A stretch of DNA of 64,000 nt from Brevibacillus laterosporus DSM 25 (GTDB taxonomy: Bacteria > Bacillota > Bacilli > Brevibacillales > Brevibacillaceae): NCBI RefSeq assembly GCF_002706795.1, contig NZ_CP017705.1, forward strand, positions 2,912,501 through 2,976,500. Direction: 5' to 3'. The notes under the pieces are model-generated. The model did no database searches. It was not told where the DNA came from and was given only the letters and a program-made list of their open reading frames with translations. Below are positions 44,063 through 51,897 of this stretch, one piece after another; position 1 is the stretch's first letter; the number at the start of each line of letters is the position of its first letter. The translations under genes and the position numbers were made by a program.

Positions 44063-44788
44063 ATGAATCAATTAGTCTTTATTCAAAACAACCAGGTAGT
44101 TACTGATAGTCTAACAATCGCTGAGGTATTCGATAAGCGTCATGCAGATGTATTGAGAGATATCGACGGTCAAATCGAGAAATTAGACCAAGCAGGAGAA
44201 AGTGAATGGGGTCTACGCAACTTTGCACACACCCAGTATCAGCACCAACAAAACAAACAGTGGTATCCCAAATATGACCTTACCGAGGATGCTTTTGCTC
44301 TAGTGGCCATGAGTTATGTAACACCGGAAGCGATGAAAATGAAAGTGAAGTTCCTGGACCAGTTCAAGCAGATGAAGGAGCAAATAAATAACCCTCTAGC
44401 TGGAATGAGTAAAGAGCTTCAAGCCATTGTGATGATTGATAAACGGACGGTAGAAATCGAAAATAGATTGTTCAACCTTGAGCAAACCAAGACAGTAGAT
44501 TACAGCCAACAACAAGTTTTAAACTCGCTCTGCAAACGCAAAGTGATGGAGATTATCGGCGGTAAAGAAAGTCCAGCATATAAACAAATTGTGTTCAAAG
44601 TGTTTAAAGCAGTGTGGAATGATTACCAAGAGTATTTCGCTGTTAACTCTTACCGGAACACTGCAACTAAAGATTTTGAAAAGGCAAAAGAGTTTTTACA
44701 GAGATGGACCCCACGAGGCAAATTACTTCGGGAGATTGAAGATGCGAATGGTCAAATGAACATGTTCGGTGGATTTAAAGGAGCATAG
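44063..44788 (+). CDS. Rha-family phage regulator with ORF6C domain
   Basis: 241 residues. Rha domain (FIQNNQVVTDSLTIAEVFDK, KRHADVLRDIDGQIEKL, PKYDLTEDAFALVAMSYVTP) and a C-terminal ORF6C-like domain (LCKRKVMEIIGGKESPAYKQ, DYQEYFAVNSY). Rha/Ant proteins act as antirepressors or interfere with host integration host factor. AGGAGGAATC before the ATG. Confidence 0.88.
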   Translation: MNQLVFIQNNQVVTDSLTIAEVFDKRHADVLRDIDGQIEKLDQAGESEWGLRNFAHTQYQHQQNKQWYPKYDLTEDAFALVAMSYVTPEAMKMKVKFLDQFKQMKEQINNPLAGMSKELQAIVMIDKRTVEIENRLFNLEQTKTVDYSQQQVLNSLCKRKVMEIIGGKESPAYKQIVFKVFKAVWNDYQEYFAVNSYRNTATKDFEKAKEFLQRWTPRGKLLREIEDANGQMNMFGGFKGA

Positions 44789-44791
44789 AAG

Positions 44792-45007
44792 ATGAACGAC
44801 GATAAAGCAGTATTAGCTATACAAATTAACTACTTTAAAAAATACGTACATGAGCTAGAAGAGGATATTAAAAACGTGCAGTATGACTACTCCAAAAGAA
44901 TTCTGGAGGGCAGTTTGAAAGACTATCAGAAGGGCTTGGCAGAGGTTCAAGCTAGATGGGAGGCATTAGGTCATGATGACCAAGGAAGAGTTGCAAGAAA
45001 TCCGTGA
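44792..45007 (+). CDS. Hypothetical protein (71 aa)
   Basis: MNDDKAVLAIQINYFKKYVH and ELEEDIKNVQYDYSKRILEG: helical, acidic/basic. Close behind rha (3 bases). Overlaps next gene by 35 bases. Not recognised. Confidence 0.55.
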   Translation: MNDDKAVLAIQINYFKKYVHELEEDIKNVQYDYSKRILEGSLKDYQKGLAEVQARWEALGHDDQGRVARNP

Positions 45008-45284
45008 ACGTGTAGGGAAAGCTACTTCAGGCTCTTGGAAAGAGAGAGCAAGGAACGGAGATTTTATGCTCATTGATAGGGGATTTATTATAGCAGGAAC
45101 TCAGAATGATCTTGATTTTATCATAAATGCTCGGCAGGATATCCCGAACTTACTCTCAGAAATTGATCGGTTGAGAAAAGCGCTATTAAAGATTGAACTT
45201 TGCGCAGCTACATCGAATGAGACTTGGGGACGTTTACAGAAAAATTGCTGGATAATTGCAAGTGAAGCATTGAAAGAATTTTGA
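44973..45284 (+). CDS. Hypothetical phage protein (103 aa)
   Basis: LQEIRERVGKATSGSWKERA ... GTQNDLDFIINARQDIPNLL ... IDRLRKAL. The GKATSGxW ... DxxFIxxARxDIPxLLxEI pattern is widespread in phage early regions (ead/Ea22-like group), no known function. Starts ATGATG after GGGAGG. Confidence 0.7.
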   Translation: MMTKEELQEIRERVGKATSGSWKERARNGDFMLIDRGFIIAGTQNDLDFIINARQDIPNLLSEIDRLRKALLKIELCAATSNETWGRLQKNCWIIASEALKEF

Positions 45285-45301
45285 GCAAACGGAGGGAGAG
45301 C

Positions 45302-45832
45302 ATGAGAGTGAACACGAGCTATGCAAATAGAGGAATGGCATTTGAGCAAATGCTAGAACTAGCAAATAAGCAATACGAACGAAAAGATATTGCAGTAATT
45401 AATAAACGCCCCACTCCTGTAAAAGTGTTGAAAACAGAAGGAACAAACATCAAAAAAGCTGTTTATGATTCAAAATCAACAGTCGATTATTACGGAGTAT
45501 ACAAAGGCAGAGCAATTTATTTTGAGGCAAAGTCTACTAAAAGTCATACGAGCTTTTCACTAGCAAACATCGGTGATCACCAGTTAGAACATTTGGCAAA
45601 GACAGAATTAAATGGCGCCCTGTGCTTCTTTCTAATCGAGTTTGCAAGTAAGAGGGAGGTTTACTTTGTCCCATACTCATTCATTCGAATTTACGTGCTT
45701 AACGCCCGTCTAGGAGGCCGTAAAAGCATCCCTTATGACGAGTTCGAAGTTTACGCTTACTTGGTTCAGAAATCTCAAAGGGCCTCACTGGATTACCTGG
45801 TATACGTAGATCGGATGATGGGAGTGGCGTGA
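45302..45832 (+). CDS. recU: RecU-type Holliday junction resolvase
   Basis: 176 residues. YANRGMAFEQMLELANKQYE at the start, the catalytic SKSTVDYYGVYKGRAIYFEA KSTKS region (D...E-x-K) and FFLIEFASKREVYFVPYSFI. Resolves four-way junctions and can bias branch migration. ATG 45302 after GGAGGGAGAG is chosen over an upstream TTG. Confidence 0.9.
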   Translation: MRVNTSYANRGMAFEQMLELANKQYERKDIAVINKRPTPVKVLKTEGTNIKKAVYDSKSTVDYYGVYKGRAIYFEAKSTKSHTSFSLANIGDHQLEHLAKTELNGALCFFLIEFASKREVYFVPYSFIRIYVLNARLGGRKSIPYDEFEVYAYLVQKSQRASLDYLVYVDRMMGVA

Positions 45833-46108
45833 ATGGGGTACATCTCAGCGAAAAAAGCTAACAAATTAGCTGGTGAAGGTAATTTCAAAGGCCGTCCATT
45901 ATACATTGCTTGTGAAGAGTACGACTTCATCTGGATGGAAAGTGAAATAGATACGGTACGGCAGTTATGGAGAAAAGGAGAATCTATTGTCGATATCGCT
46001 AAAACGGTAAAAAGACATGTTAACGAGGTAGCAATACTCATCATGGATCAAAACGAACATGGAGAGATTGGAAACCGTAGAGGTGGCGTGTTCGGACACG
46101 TTAGCTAG
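45833..46108 (+). CDS. Putative helix-turn-helix protein (91 aa)
   Basis: Starts directly after the recU stop. C-terminal half RQLWRKGESIVDIAKTVKRH followed by VNEVAILIMDQ reads like a homeodomain-like helix-turn-helix found in phage small proteins. Possibly a DNA-binding regulator; unproven. Confidence 0.6.
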   Translation: MGYISAKKANKLAGEGNFKGRPLYIACEEYDFIWMESEIDTVRQLWRKGESIVDIAKTVKRHVNEVAILIMDQNEHGEIGNRRGGVFGHVS

Positions 46109-46140
46109 GTAAGTCAATAAATCAAGAGGAGTGAGCCTTG

Positions 46141-46239
46141 ATGAATACACAGGACAATCAAATAGTTAAAGAAATGTTGAACAAAGAGCAACTAGATTGG
46201 CAGAAACAAGTCATTCGTGAGGAGATGGAAACCGAATGA
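46141..46239 (+). CDS. Hypothetical small protein (32 aa)
   Basis: ATG after AGAGGAGTGAG; a single charged helix (MNTQDNQIVKEMLNKEQLDW). Stop overlaps the next start (ATGA). Confidence 0.45.
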   Translation: MNTQDNQIVKEMLNKEQLDWQKQVIREEMETE

Positions 46240-46328
46240 ACTACGGCTTTACATGGATAGAGATTGACGATGCTCAGGCGCTTAGAGAGTGGGCGGAGTG
46301 CAAGAGTTACTCTCCAGACAATGGATAA
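46236..46328 (+). CDS. Hypothetical small protein (30 aa)
   Basis: Starts by ATGA overlap. MNYGFTWIEIDDAQALREWA then ECKSYSPDNG. Ends 22 bases inside the convergent minus-strand gene. Confidence 0.4.
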   Translation: MNYGFTWIEIDDAQALREWAECKSYSPDNG

Positions 46329-46519
46329 GCTTCACCAGCTCTTCCAAACACCAAATGCACGACATGATACTGCCGCACGGGTAGATCAGGAAAAACAAAA
46401 CGAACGTTATCTCTGTTTGGAATAGCTTCAACTTCAAAAGGGATGCTGTGTAGTCGAAACTTTCGAATTAGCCTAGCAGATCGGCTACACGGCACTAGAT
46501 AATAAAACGATTTTTGCAT
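46307..46519 (-). CDS. Hypothetical protein (70 aa), only minus-strand gene in the early block
   Basis: Minus-strand ATG 46519 with AAGGAGTGA at good distance. Reads MQKSFYYLVPCSRSARLIRK, FRLHSIPFEVEAIPNRDNVR. Opposite in direction to all neighbours from 37.6 kb on. Its start region is repeated in decayed form at 47545. Possibly a moron acquired separately. Function unknown. Confidence 0.55.
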   Translation of the reverse strand: MQKSFYYLVPCSRSARLIRKFRLHSIPFEVEAIPNRDNVRFVFPDLPVRQYHVVHLVFGRAGEAYPLSGE

Positions 46520-46583
46520 GATATATCACTCCTTGTTGCCATTGTAGTGCGAGGAGCTGGGACAAAAATAGGGAGAATGAGAA

Positions 46584-47054
46584 ATGGCTATAAACGAGGG
46601 AATGTTTACTTCAAGTACTGATTTATGGGAGACACCGCAAGATTTCTTCAACCAGTTAAACAAAGAGTTTGGCTTCCAGTTAGACGTTTGCGCACTACCA
46701 GAAAACGCAAAATGCGAAAGGTATTTCTCCCCTGATGAGGATGGTCTACAGCAAGAATGGACGGGCATTTGTTGGATGAATCCCCCTTATGGAAGACAGA
46801 TAGGTAAGTGGATAAAGAAAGCTTACGAATCGTCTCTTAATGGAGCTACTGTAGTGTGTTTAATTCCAGCAAGAACAGATGCAAGTTGGTGGCATGCCCA
46901 TTGTATGAAAGGTGAAATTCGATTAGTTAAAGGACGTCTGAAGTTCGGCGGCAGTAAATGGAATGCACCTTTTCCTAATGCTGTAGTGATTTTTAGGAAA
47001 GTAGGATCTCAACATTCATATAAAGCGATAGATAAGTACGGTTATTTCATCTAA
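46584..47054 (+). CDS. Phage N6-adenine DNA methyltransferase (Dam-like)
   Basis: 156 residues. TSSTDLWETPQDFFNQLNKE at the start, CWMNPPYGRQIGKWIKKA with the NPPY catalytic motif, and CLIPARTDASWWHAHC. The compact family of phage adenine methyltransferases, usually protecting phage DNA from restriction. Followed by another gene that may modify DNA. Confidence 0.92.
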   Translation: MAINEGMFTSSTDLWETPQDFFNQLNKEFGFQLDVCALPENAKCERYFSPDEDGLQQEWTGICWMNPPYGRQIGKWIKKAYESSLNGATVVCLIPARTDASWWHAHCMKGEIRLVKGRLKFGGSKWNAPFPNAVVIFRKVGSQHSYKAIDKYGYFI

Positions 47055-47079
47055 CTGAGAAAAAAGAAAGGGGGCAGCA

Positions 47080-47550
47080 ATGTCTTGGGTACAGATTCAT
47101 AAAGGGGATAAACGAGCGCTGGAGCTGGCTGACAGGCATTACACCCGTCAAAAGCCAGGAAGCAATCAATTTTGTAGACCAGGTAAAAATCTAGTTTTGC
47201 TCACGGAAGATGAAAAGGCTCTATGGGTAACATGGTGCGGGATACGGGATGATGGATGGAACGCATGGGAATGCACAATATTTCGCAACGAGGGAAGTTA
47301 TCTATCAAGCCACCTCATAGTTATGGCTTTGGGTATTACTAAGCATTTATGGGGTGAGCCTCCAGCAGATGGAATCATTACTTATGTAGGGGCTCATTTA
47401 AAGGGCGGATGCTTTCATGCGGCAGGTTTTAAAAAGGCTGGTTGGAGTAAAAAAGGTAAATTACTTTTGCAATTACCTAAAGATCGGATGCCACCAGCTC
47501 TACAACCTGCCGAAGACGGACTATTTAGACACGATATTGTGATTGCATGA
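47080..47550 (+). CDS. Unknown phage protein; possible Mom-like DNA-modification acyltransferase
   Basis: 156 residues. ELADRHYTRQKPGSNQFCRP, LVLLTEDEKALWVTWCG, CTIFRNEGSYLSSHLIVMAL, DGIITYVGAHLKGGCFHAAG and FKKAGWSKKGKLL. The N-terminal HYTR patch, the central SSHL helix and the GFKKAGWSKKGK end resemble GNAT-fold Mom-like proteins by layout. Placement right after an adenine methylase supports a base-modification role. This is inference; homology is not certain. GGGGGCAGC before the ATG. Confidence 0.5.
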   Translation: MSWVQIHKGDKRALELADRHYTRQKPGSNQFCRPGKNLVLLTEDEKALWVTWCGIRDDGWNAWECTIFRNEGSYLSSHLIVMALGITKHLWGEPPADGIITYVGAHLKGGCFHAAGFKKAGWSKKGKLLLQLPKDRMPPALQPAEDGLFRHDIVIA

Positions 47551-47612
47551 TATCACACTCCTTTTGATAGAGCATATCTCTATCATTTGGGACAAAAATA
47601 GGAGGCGCTAGA

Positions 47613-48110
47613 ATGAGGGAGATAAAGTTTCAAGCATATTGGAAAGAGAAAGGCATTATGTTAGGGGTTTCTTCAATTGATTTTAGTACCTATGTAAGTG
47701 ATGGAAAAAGTTCTAACCTCTCACGGTTCTACACTCTTGATGACTTTGAGGATGAATCAAACTACCTCCCAAAGGGAACTAATTTTAATTTATACCTCGA
47801 TGAAGTTGAGATGCGCCAATACACCGGACTCCACGACAAGACCAAATGGGATGATTTAACTAAGCTAGAACAACAAGAATGGCTAAACAAAGGAAAGACT
47901 CAAGAGGATTGGAAAGGCAAAGAGATTTATAAAGGAGATATTGTTCAAATAAGCGATCATCCTTTTTATGATTCGATAACCGTCAATGGCAATTATGAAG
48001 TAGGTTACAACGAGCAAATGGAGCTTTGTTGTGGTAGCTGGTTATTATTTCGAGTGAAGCATTATGCAGAAGTTATCGGCAATATCTACGAAAATCCAGA
48101 GCTGCTGTAG
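47613..48110 (+). CDS. YopX family phage protein
   Basis: 165 residues: MREIKFQAYWKEKGIM start, MRQYTGLHDKTKWDDL, KGKEIYKGDIVQISD and the end FRVKHYAEVIGNIYENPELL, all typical for YopX. Domain is common in Firmicute phages, function unknown. AGGAGGCG before the ATG. Confidence 0.9.
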   Translation: MREIKFQAYWKEKGIMLGVSSIDFSTYVSDGKSSNLSRFYTLDDFEDESNYLPKGTNFNLYLDEVEMRQYTGLHDKTKWDDLTKLEQQEWLNKGKTQEDWKGKEIYKGDIVQISDHPFYDSITVNGNYEVGYNEQMELCCGSWLLFRVKHYAEVIGNIYENPELL

Positions 48111-48122
48111 GAGGGATTTAAA

Positions 48123-48419
48123 ATGGGAGCTTATGACACGCCGTCGAAAAAGTGCCCTTATTGTGGAACTGAGTGTGAAGCTGATTGGGTGGATGTTGGT
48201 GTTGGAATGGTGCAATGTGGTCCATACCATTGTGAAAATTGCCATGCAAGTGAGATAGGGCCAGAGATAAAGAAATGGCATGCCTACGATTTTGAGGAGG
48301 ATAAAGCGATCTGGAAGGAGGGACACCCTTTCTCTGAAAAGGAGATTGAAACGGGGTGGTACGATCCTAAAAGCAAGAAAGTTCCCCTTATGCAAATACG
48401 GTTAATGGCAAACTTGTAG
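48123..48419 (+). CDS. Zinc-ribbon phage protein, possibly frameshifted at its end
   Basis: 98 residues. KKCPYCGTECEADWVDVGVG and YHCENCHASEIG form two CxxC zinc knuckles. The frame ends LMQIRLMANL at 48419. Another frame over the same bases reads SPYANTVNGKLVDHQTARVA and YELGLLDEKLI to a TAA at 48478, which looks like a natural protein end, so a one-base shift near 48378 is likely. AGGAGGGA before the ATG. Confidence 0.65.
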   Translation: MGAYDTPSKKCPYCGTECEADWVDVGVGMVQCGPYHCENCHASEIGPEIKKWHAYDFEEDKAIWKEGHPFSEKEIETGWYDPKSKKVPLMQIRLMANL

Positions 48420-48517
48420 ATCATCAAACAGCGCGAGTTGCTTACGAATTGGGGTTACTTGATGAAAAGCTAATTTAACAACACACGATTTGTAAATTGA
48501 AAAGGGGAGCTTTTGAA

Positions 48518-49030
48518 ATGGATAAAATTATCACGGTACGCACTCTTGAATCGTTTTCTGTCCATAATCATGACAAGGACGAGACGGAACTGTTAAGTGA
48601 AGTAGAAAAGGGAGAGGTATTGCTAGCTTACCTTCATGAGGGGTCTGGAGAATACTTTGTAAAAGATAGACAGGGCAGGGATATGTATGTGGGCGAGTTA
48701 GACATTCATGAAAATCTAAATTTAGATAGCGGATTTAAGCTTGTTCAGATCGGAATGACCGTTGAACACAAGAAGAACTTTCTATTCAAAGCTATAGCAA
48801 GCATGGGTCACGGTTCTGGTCATATGTCACGGGCGAATAATTGCGTCGCGGATATTGAAGATGTGCCTGAAGAGCTGAAAGCAAGAATGAAGCAAATCAA
48901 CGAACAGATTCATGGCTTGCAAGAGGAGTTGCGGATGATTCGGGATTCGCTTCATTTGCAAAAGCAGTTGCGGATGATTCGGGATTCACTTCATGAATGC
49001 TGCCCAGATTGCTCGCCAGATGAGAACTAA
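48518..49030 (+). CDS. Hypothetical phage protein with internal tandem repeat (170 aa)
   Basis: ATG 48518 after AAGGGGAG. Beta-rich N-terminus (HEGSGEYFVKDRQGRDMYVG) and a helical C-terminus in which LRMIRDSLH occurs twice, encoded by near-identical 27-base units (48929-48957, 48968-48996). Ends with Cys-rich ECCPDCSPDEN. Unknown function. Confidence 0.6.
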   Translation: MDKIITVRTLESFSVHNHDKDETELLSEVEKGEVLLAYLHEGSGEYFVKDRQGRDMYVGELDIHENLNLDSGFKLVQIGMTVEHKKNFLFKAIASMGHGSGHMSRANNCVADIEDVPEELKARMKQINEQIHGLQEELRMIRDSLHLQKQLRMIRDSLHECCPDCSPDEN

Positions 49031-49059
49031 ATACAACGCACGATAAATGGGAGGAAAGA

Positions 49060-49425
49060 ATGGGGACTATCAAACACAACGCTATTGTGGTAACAGGTTC
49101 TGACTATGCAATGGACAAATTGGAGCTGGTTCATAACAAGGCCCAGGAGCTATTTGGATCACTAGTTTCTCCAATAATAGAAAGCCACTTGAACGGTTAT
49201 CAAAGTTTCTTTGTTGCTCCAGATGGCAGTAAAGAGAGATGGGAAGAATCGAATGAAGGGGATAGACAAAGAAAAGAGCTTGGAAACTTCATTGATTCTA
49301 TGGCATATGAGGACGGTTCAAACCCCATTCGTTATGTAGATGTCTCGTACAACGAAATTCATGGAGAAAAAATTGAAAAAACGAACCGCGATTTGCAGAT
49401 GGGGGTGCAGGAATGGTCAACCTAA
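49060..49425 (+). CDS. Hypothetical phage protein (121 aa)
   Basis: GGGAGG before the ATG. IKHNAIVVTGSDYAMDKLEL, PIIESHLNGYQSFFVAPDGS and IRYVDVSYNEIHGE: a form often seen in Bacillus phages, without known role. Overlaps the next gene by 13 bases. Confidence 0.6.
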   Translation: MGTIKHNAIVVTGSDYAMDKLELVHNKAQELFGSLVSPIIESHLNGYQSFFVAPDGSKERWEESNEGDRQRKELGNFIDSMAYEDGSNPIRYVDVSYNEIHGEKIEKTNRDLQMGVQEWST

Positions 49426-49694
49426 TCAAAATCGAGAAGTTGGAAGAAATGACGAAATATGAAGACTCAAAGAACTCTGAAACAACACGCTCTAGTAAAA
49501 AGTGGACAAAGGGCGTGCCTATCATTTTGGTTCATGAAGATGGAAGGGTAATTGTCACAGATCATTGGATTTATCTTAGCCACTACGATGAACTGGTTTA
49601 CAACAAGAAAAAGAATTCATGGTGCCAAGGGTCGAAGTGTTACGACATAGGAAAATCACACATCAAAGAAATTTATATTGTTCAAGCGATTTAA
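49413..49694 (+). CDS. Hypothetical protein (93 aa)
   Basis: Starts inside the previous gene. SKKWTKGVPIILVHEDGRVI, VTDHWIYLSHYDELVYNKKK. Small beta-rich protein, unknown. Confidence 0.55.
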   Translation: MVNLIKIEKLEEMTKYEDSKNSETTRSSKKWTKGVPIILVHEDGRVIVTDHWIYLSHYDELVYNKKKNSWCQGSKCYDIGKSHIKEIYIVQAI

Positions 49695-49724
49695 CAAACC
49701 ATTGCTGAAAGGGAGGAGTTCGAT

Positions 49725-49925
49725 ATGAATACATGCACTTGCGGAGGCACACCGTTTACAGATTCTAAATGCAAACCTTGCTTAGAGACGTCTATCCAGA
49801 AAGGAAAGGCGCGGATTGTCGAGTTGCAAGAACGGATCAGTGATATTGAATGCACTTTGGACGATTCTGAATACTATCTTGAACTTTGGAACAAAGGGAA
49901 GCACCCCGAACAGATGGATGTGTAG
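49725..49925 (+). CDS. Small Cys-rich protein (66 aa)
   Basis: GGGAGGAG before the ATG. Two Cys pairs near the N-terminus (CTCGG and CKPC) followed by a coiled helix (ARIVELQERISDIECTLDDS). Possible zinc-binding. Preceded by the repeated leader TTAACAAACCATTGC. Confidence 0.55.
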   Translation: MNTCTCGGTPFTDSKCKPCLETSIQKGKARIVELQERISDIECTLDDSEYYLELWNKGKHPEQMDV

Positions 49926-49973
49926 CGATGTATTGATTTAACAAACCATTGCTTGCGATAAGGAGAGTGCGGA

Positions 49974-50165
49974 GTGAAATTAAAATTTGAAATCGAAGCA
50001 ACAGAGCATGTAATTGGAGACACAGATTGCTATGGTTGTTTCAACAAACCAGAACCATGCGACTGTGGAGGGCTGATGCATTGCCAATTTCAAGATTATA
50101 TCGATCCTTACGAAGGCGAAATAGCATTGTTTTATCTGTGTGATAAGTGTGGGGAAATATTCTAA
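49974..50165 (+). CDS. Small Cys-rich protein (63 aa)
   Basis: GTG start after AAGGAGAG. CYGC, CDCGG and LCDKCGEIF suggest a zinc-binding fold. Preceded by the same TTAACAAACCATTGC leader. Confidence 0.55.
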   Translation: MKLKFEIEATEHVIGDTDCYGCFNKPEPCDCGGLMHCQFQDYIDPYEGEIALFYLCDKCGEIF

Positions 50166-50198
50166 CAAACCATTACTTGTGATAAGGGAGGATGCGGG

Positions 50199-50375
50199 AT
50201 GATCGGTGGGATAGATATAACTCCTGATAAGTGGTACAACAAACTCTGGTTTTACCCATTAATAATTGCTTTGTGTATTGGATGGACAATATACGGGTTT
50301 ATAGAATGTGCGGTTATATGGCTGAAACGGAAAATTACAGTACGGAATGGTAGAGAACGAGGGGGTAGCCAATGA
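50199..50375 (+). CDS. Small membrane protein (58 aa)
   Basis: ATG 50199 after AAGGGAGG. MIGGIDITPDKWYNKLWFYP then a hydrophobic helix LIIALCIGWTIYGFIECAVI and a basic tail. Stop overlaps next start. Unknown; single-pass. Confidence 0.5.
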   Translation: MIGGIDITPDKWYNKLWFYPLIIALCIGWTIYGFIECAVIWLKRKITVRNGRERGGSQ

Positions 50376-50794
50376 ACAGAGTGAGTGAGAACCAATCTGA
50401 CAAACTTATCCAGCTCAATTTTATCCGGCTTGAACGCAATAAAGAACGAAAATGCACTTGTGAATTCCGTAAATACACCGTGGATACGGTTAATCGTGAA
50501 ATCACTTGCGAGTGTGGCATGGTTGTAGATCCATTTGAAGCAATGTTGGATATGGCAAAACACTACGATCACTTGAATTATCAGCATAGACTCATGGAAG
50601 AGCAAAGATTGCAATGGTTCAAAGAAAAGCCACATTCAGTTTTGTTTAAAAACCTTGAACGGTCTTATCAAAAGGGAAAAATGCTGCCTTATTGCCCTTC
50701 ATGCCAACAATTATTTGACTTCAAGGATGTGACGGGTTTCGGAAACGCAGAATTTTATCGTAAGCTCCAGAAAAGGAATGGTGGCAGCCAATGA
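50372..50794 (+). CDS. Zinc-finger phage protein (140 aa)
   Basis: CTCEFRKYTVDTVNREITCECG and a distal LPYCPSCQQLFDF zinc knuckle, with helical middle MAKHYDHLNYQHRLMEEQRL. The pattern is common in phage early regions. Overlaps both neighbours by 4 bases. Confidence 0.6.
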   Translation: MNRVSENQSDKLIQLNFIRLERNKERKCTCEFRKYTVDTVNREITCECGMVVDPFEAMLDMAKHYDHLNYQHRLMEEQRLQWFKEKPHSVLFKNLERSYQKGKMLPYCPSCQQLFDFKDVTGFGNAEFYRKLQKRNGGSQ

Positions 50795-51033
50795 GCAGAG
50801 AGATTGATCAAGAGAAAAACTGTTGGACTTGCAGTCACTGGTTAATAGGTGGTGGATGCTGGAAAGAAGCGTTCATAGATGGCGCATATAGCCAACTAGG
50901 GGTAGTTATGACAGAGCATGATCACTATTGCGACGATTGGGTAATAGAAGGAACGGAAGGGACGATAATGTACGAGGTTGGTTTGGCAGCTGAGAAGACG
51001 GAGGATGCGGAATGGCCCAAACACTACAAATAA
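50791..51033 (+). CDS. Small Cys-rich protein (80 aa)
   Basis: CWTCSHWLIGGGCWKEAF and HYCDDWVIEG, probably zinc or disulfide bound. Start overlaps the preceding stop. Unknown function. Confidence 0.55.
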   Translation: MSREIDQEKNCWTCSHWLIGGGCWKEAFIDGAYSQLGVVMTEHDHYCDDWVIEGTEGTIMYEVGLAAEKTEDAEWPKHYK

Positions 51034-51281
51034 ACAATTGGAAGAAATTTGTTGTTGGGGTTAATTGGCGGAGCTGGTGCATTGGGTTACAAATACATGA
51101 TTTGAGAGATGGTTACGGCTACGTCATTACTGAGATCAATATATTGCCATTAACGTTTTTGCTGAGATTTGGTGACGGAACCAAAAAACTGAGATGCATC
51201 AGATGTAAAAAGGTTTTAGATAGAGTGAATGTAGATGAAAGCGAAGAGGTTAAATGCTTGGATTGTTACAACAATTCATAA
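51012..51281 (+). CDS. Hypothetical zinc-ribbon protein (89 aa)
   Basis: VGVNWRSWCIGLQIHDLRDG, a middle beta segment, then CIRCKKVL ... VKCLDCYNNS, a zinc ribbon at the C-terminus. GAGGATGCGG site. Overlaps the upstream gene by 22 bases. Confidence 0.55.
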   Translation: MAQTLQINNWKKFVVGVNWRSWCIGLQIHDLRDGYGYVITEINILPLTFLLRFGDGTKKLRCIRCKKVLDRVNVDESEEVKCLDCYNNS

Positions 51282-51300
51282 GAAAATGAGCAATAAAAAA

Positions 51301-51366
51301 GCCCCCTCACCGGGAGCAACATGTGTTCGCTAAAACTATTATACCATGAGCAGATGGTGAGGGGGA
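51301..51366 (+). promoter_or_regulatory. Inverted repeat covering the RBS of the late regulator
   Basis: CCCCCTCACC (51303-51312) can pair with GGTGAGGGGG (51356-51365), which contains the ribosome-binding site of the gene at 51374. A TATTATA stretch in the loop could be a -10 box. The pairing would hide the site in long transcripts but not in one started inside the loop. Confidence 0.5.
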
Positions 51367-51373
51367 ACGGAAG

Positions 51374-51889
51374 ATGAACACAATGCAAGAACTTTTAAAA
51401 GAGTACAAAGAGACAAGAAAGAAATTGAAAAAAGCATACGCTGATCTAAGAGCAACAGAGACAGTTCTTGATGATGTGACAGAATCAGAAAGACGCTACC
51501 TCTCTGAAATGATTAGCGATGTAGAGTATGTAATTGAATGGCTGGAAACAGGACGTAGACCAGAGAGTAAACGTGGAATTGAGAGAAGAGCAGCCTATCA
51601 AAGAGAAAAACTAGTAGATCCATTAAGAATGCAGGCGTTTGTTTATAGAGGCACGGCAGGCAGTCCGTGTAATCTTACAGAGTGGGAAAAAGAACAGCTA
51701 GAGGACGCGTTATGCTGCCTGTCACCAAGAGAAAAAGAGTGTTATATCCTAACTCACGGTGAAGGATTTTCATTTGAGGAAACGGCTAGATTTTTGTGTA
51801 TTTCGAGAAGTAGTGTTCAAACACTGGTAACACGGGCACAAAATAAAATTGCAAATCGTGTAGTTTCAAGCCTATTCCTTGTCGGATAG
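51374..51889 (+). CDS. Sigma-factor-like late-gene regulator (Xpf/ArpU-like)
   Basis: 171 residues. N-terminal coiled helix, then a sigma region 4-like helix-turn-helix: EDALCCLSPREKECYILTHG, FSFEETARFLCISRSSVQTL, VTRAQNKI. Such proteins turn on late operons in PBSX-type phages. It is the last gene before the packaging block, and a terminator follows. Confidence 0.85.
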   Translation: MNTMQELLKEYKETRKKLKKAYADLRATETVLDDVTESERRYLSEMISDVEYVIEWLETGRRPESKRGIERRAAYQREKLVDPLRMQAFVYRGTAGSPCNLTEWEKEQLEDALCCLSPREKECYILTHGEGFSFEETARFLCISRSSVQTLVTRAQNKIANRVVSSLFLVG

Positions 51890-51897
51890 GCTTTTTT
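51868..51897 (+). terminator. Terminator after the late regulator
   Basis: AAGCCTAT / ATAGGCTT stem and T6. Separates early and late regions. Confidence 0.9.
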
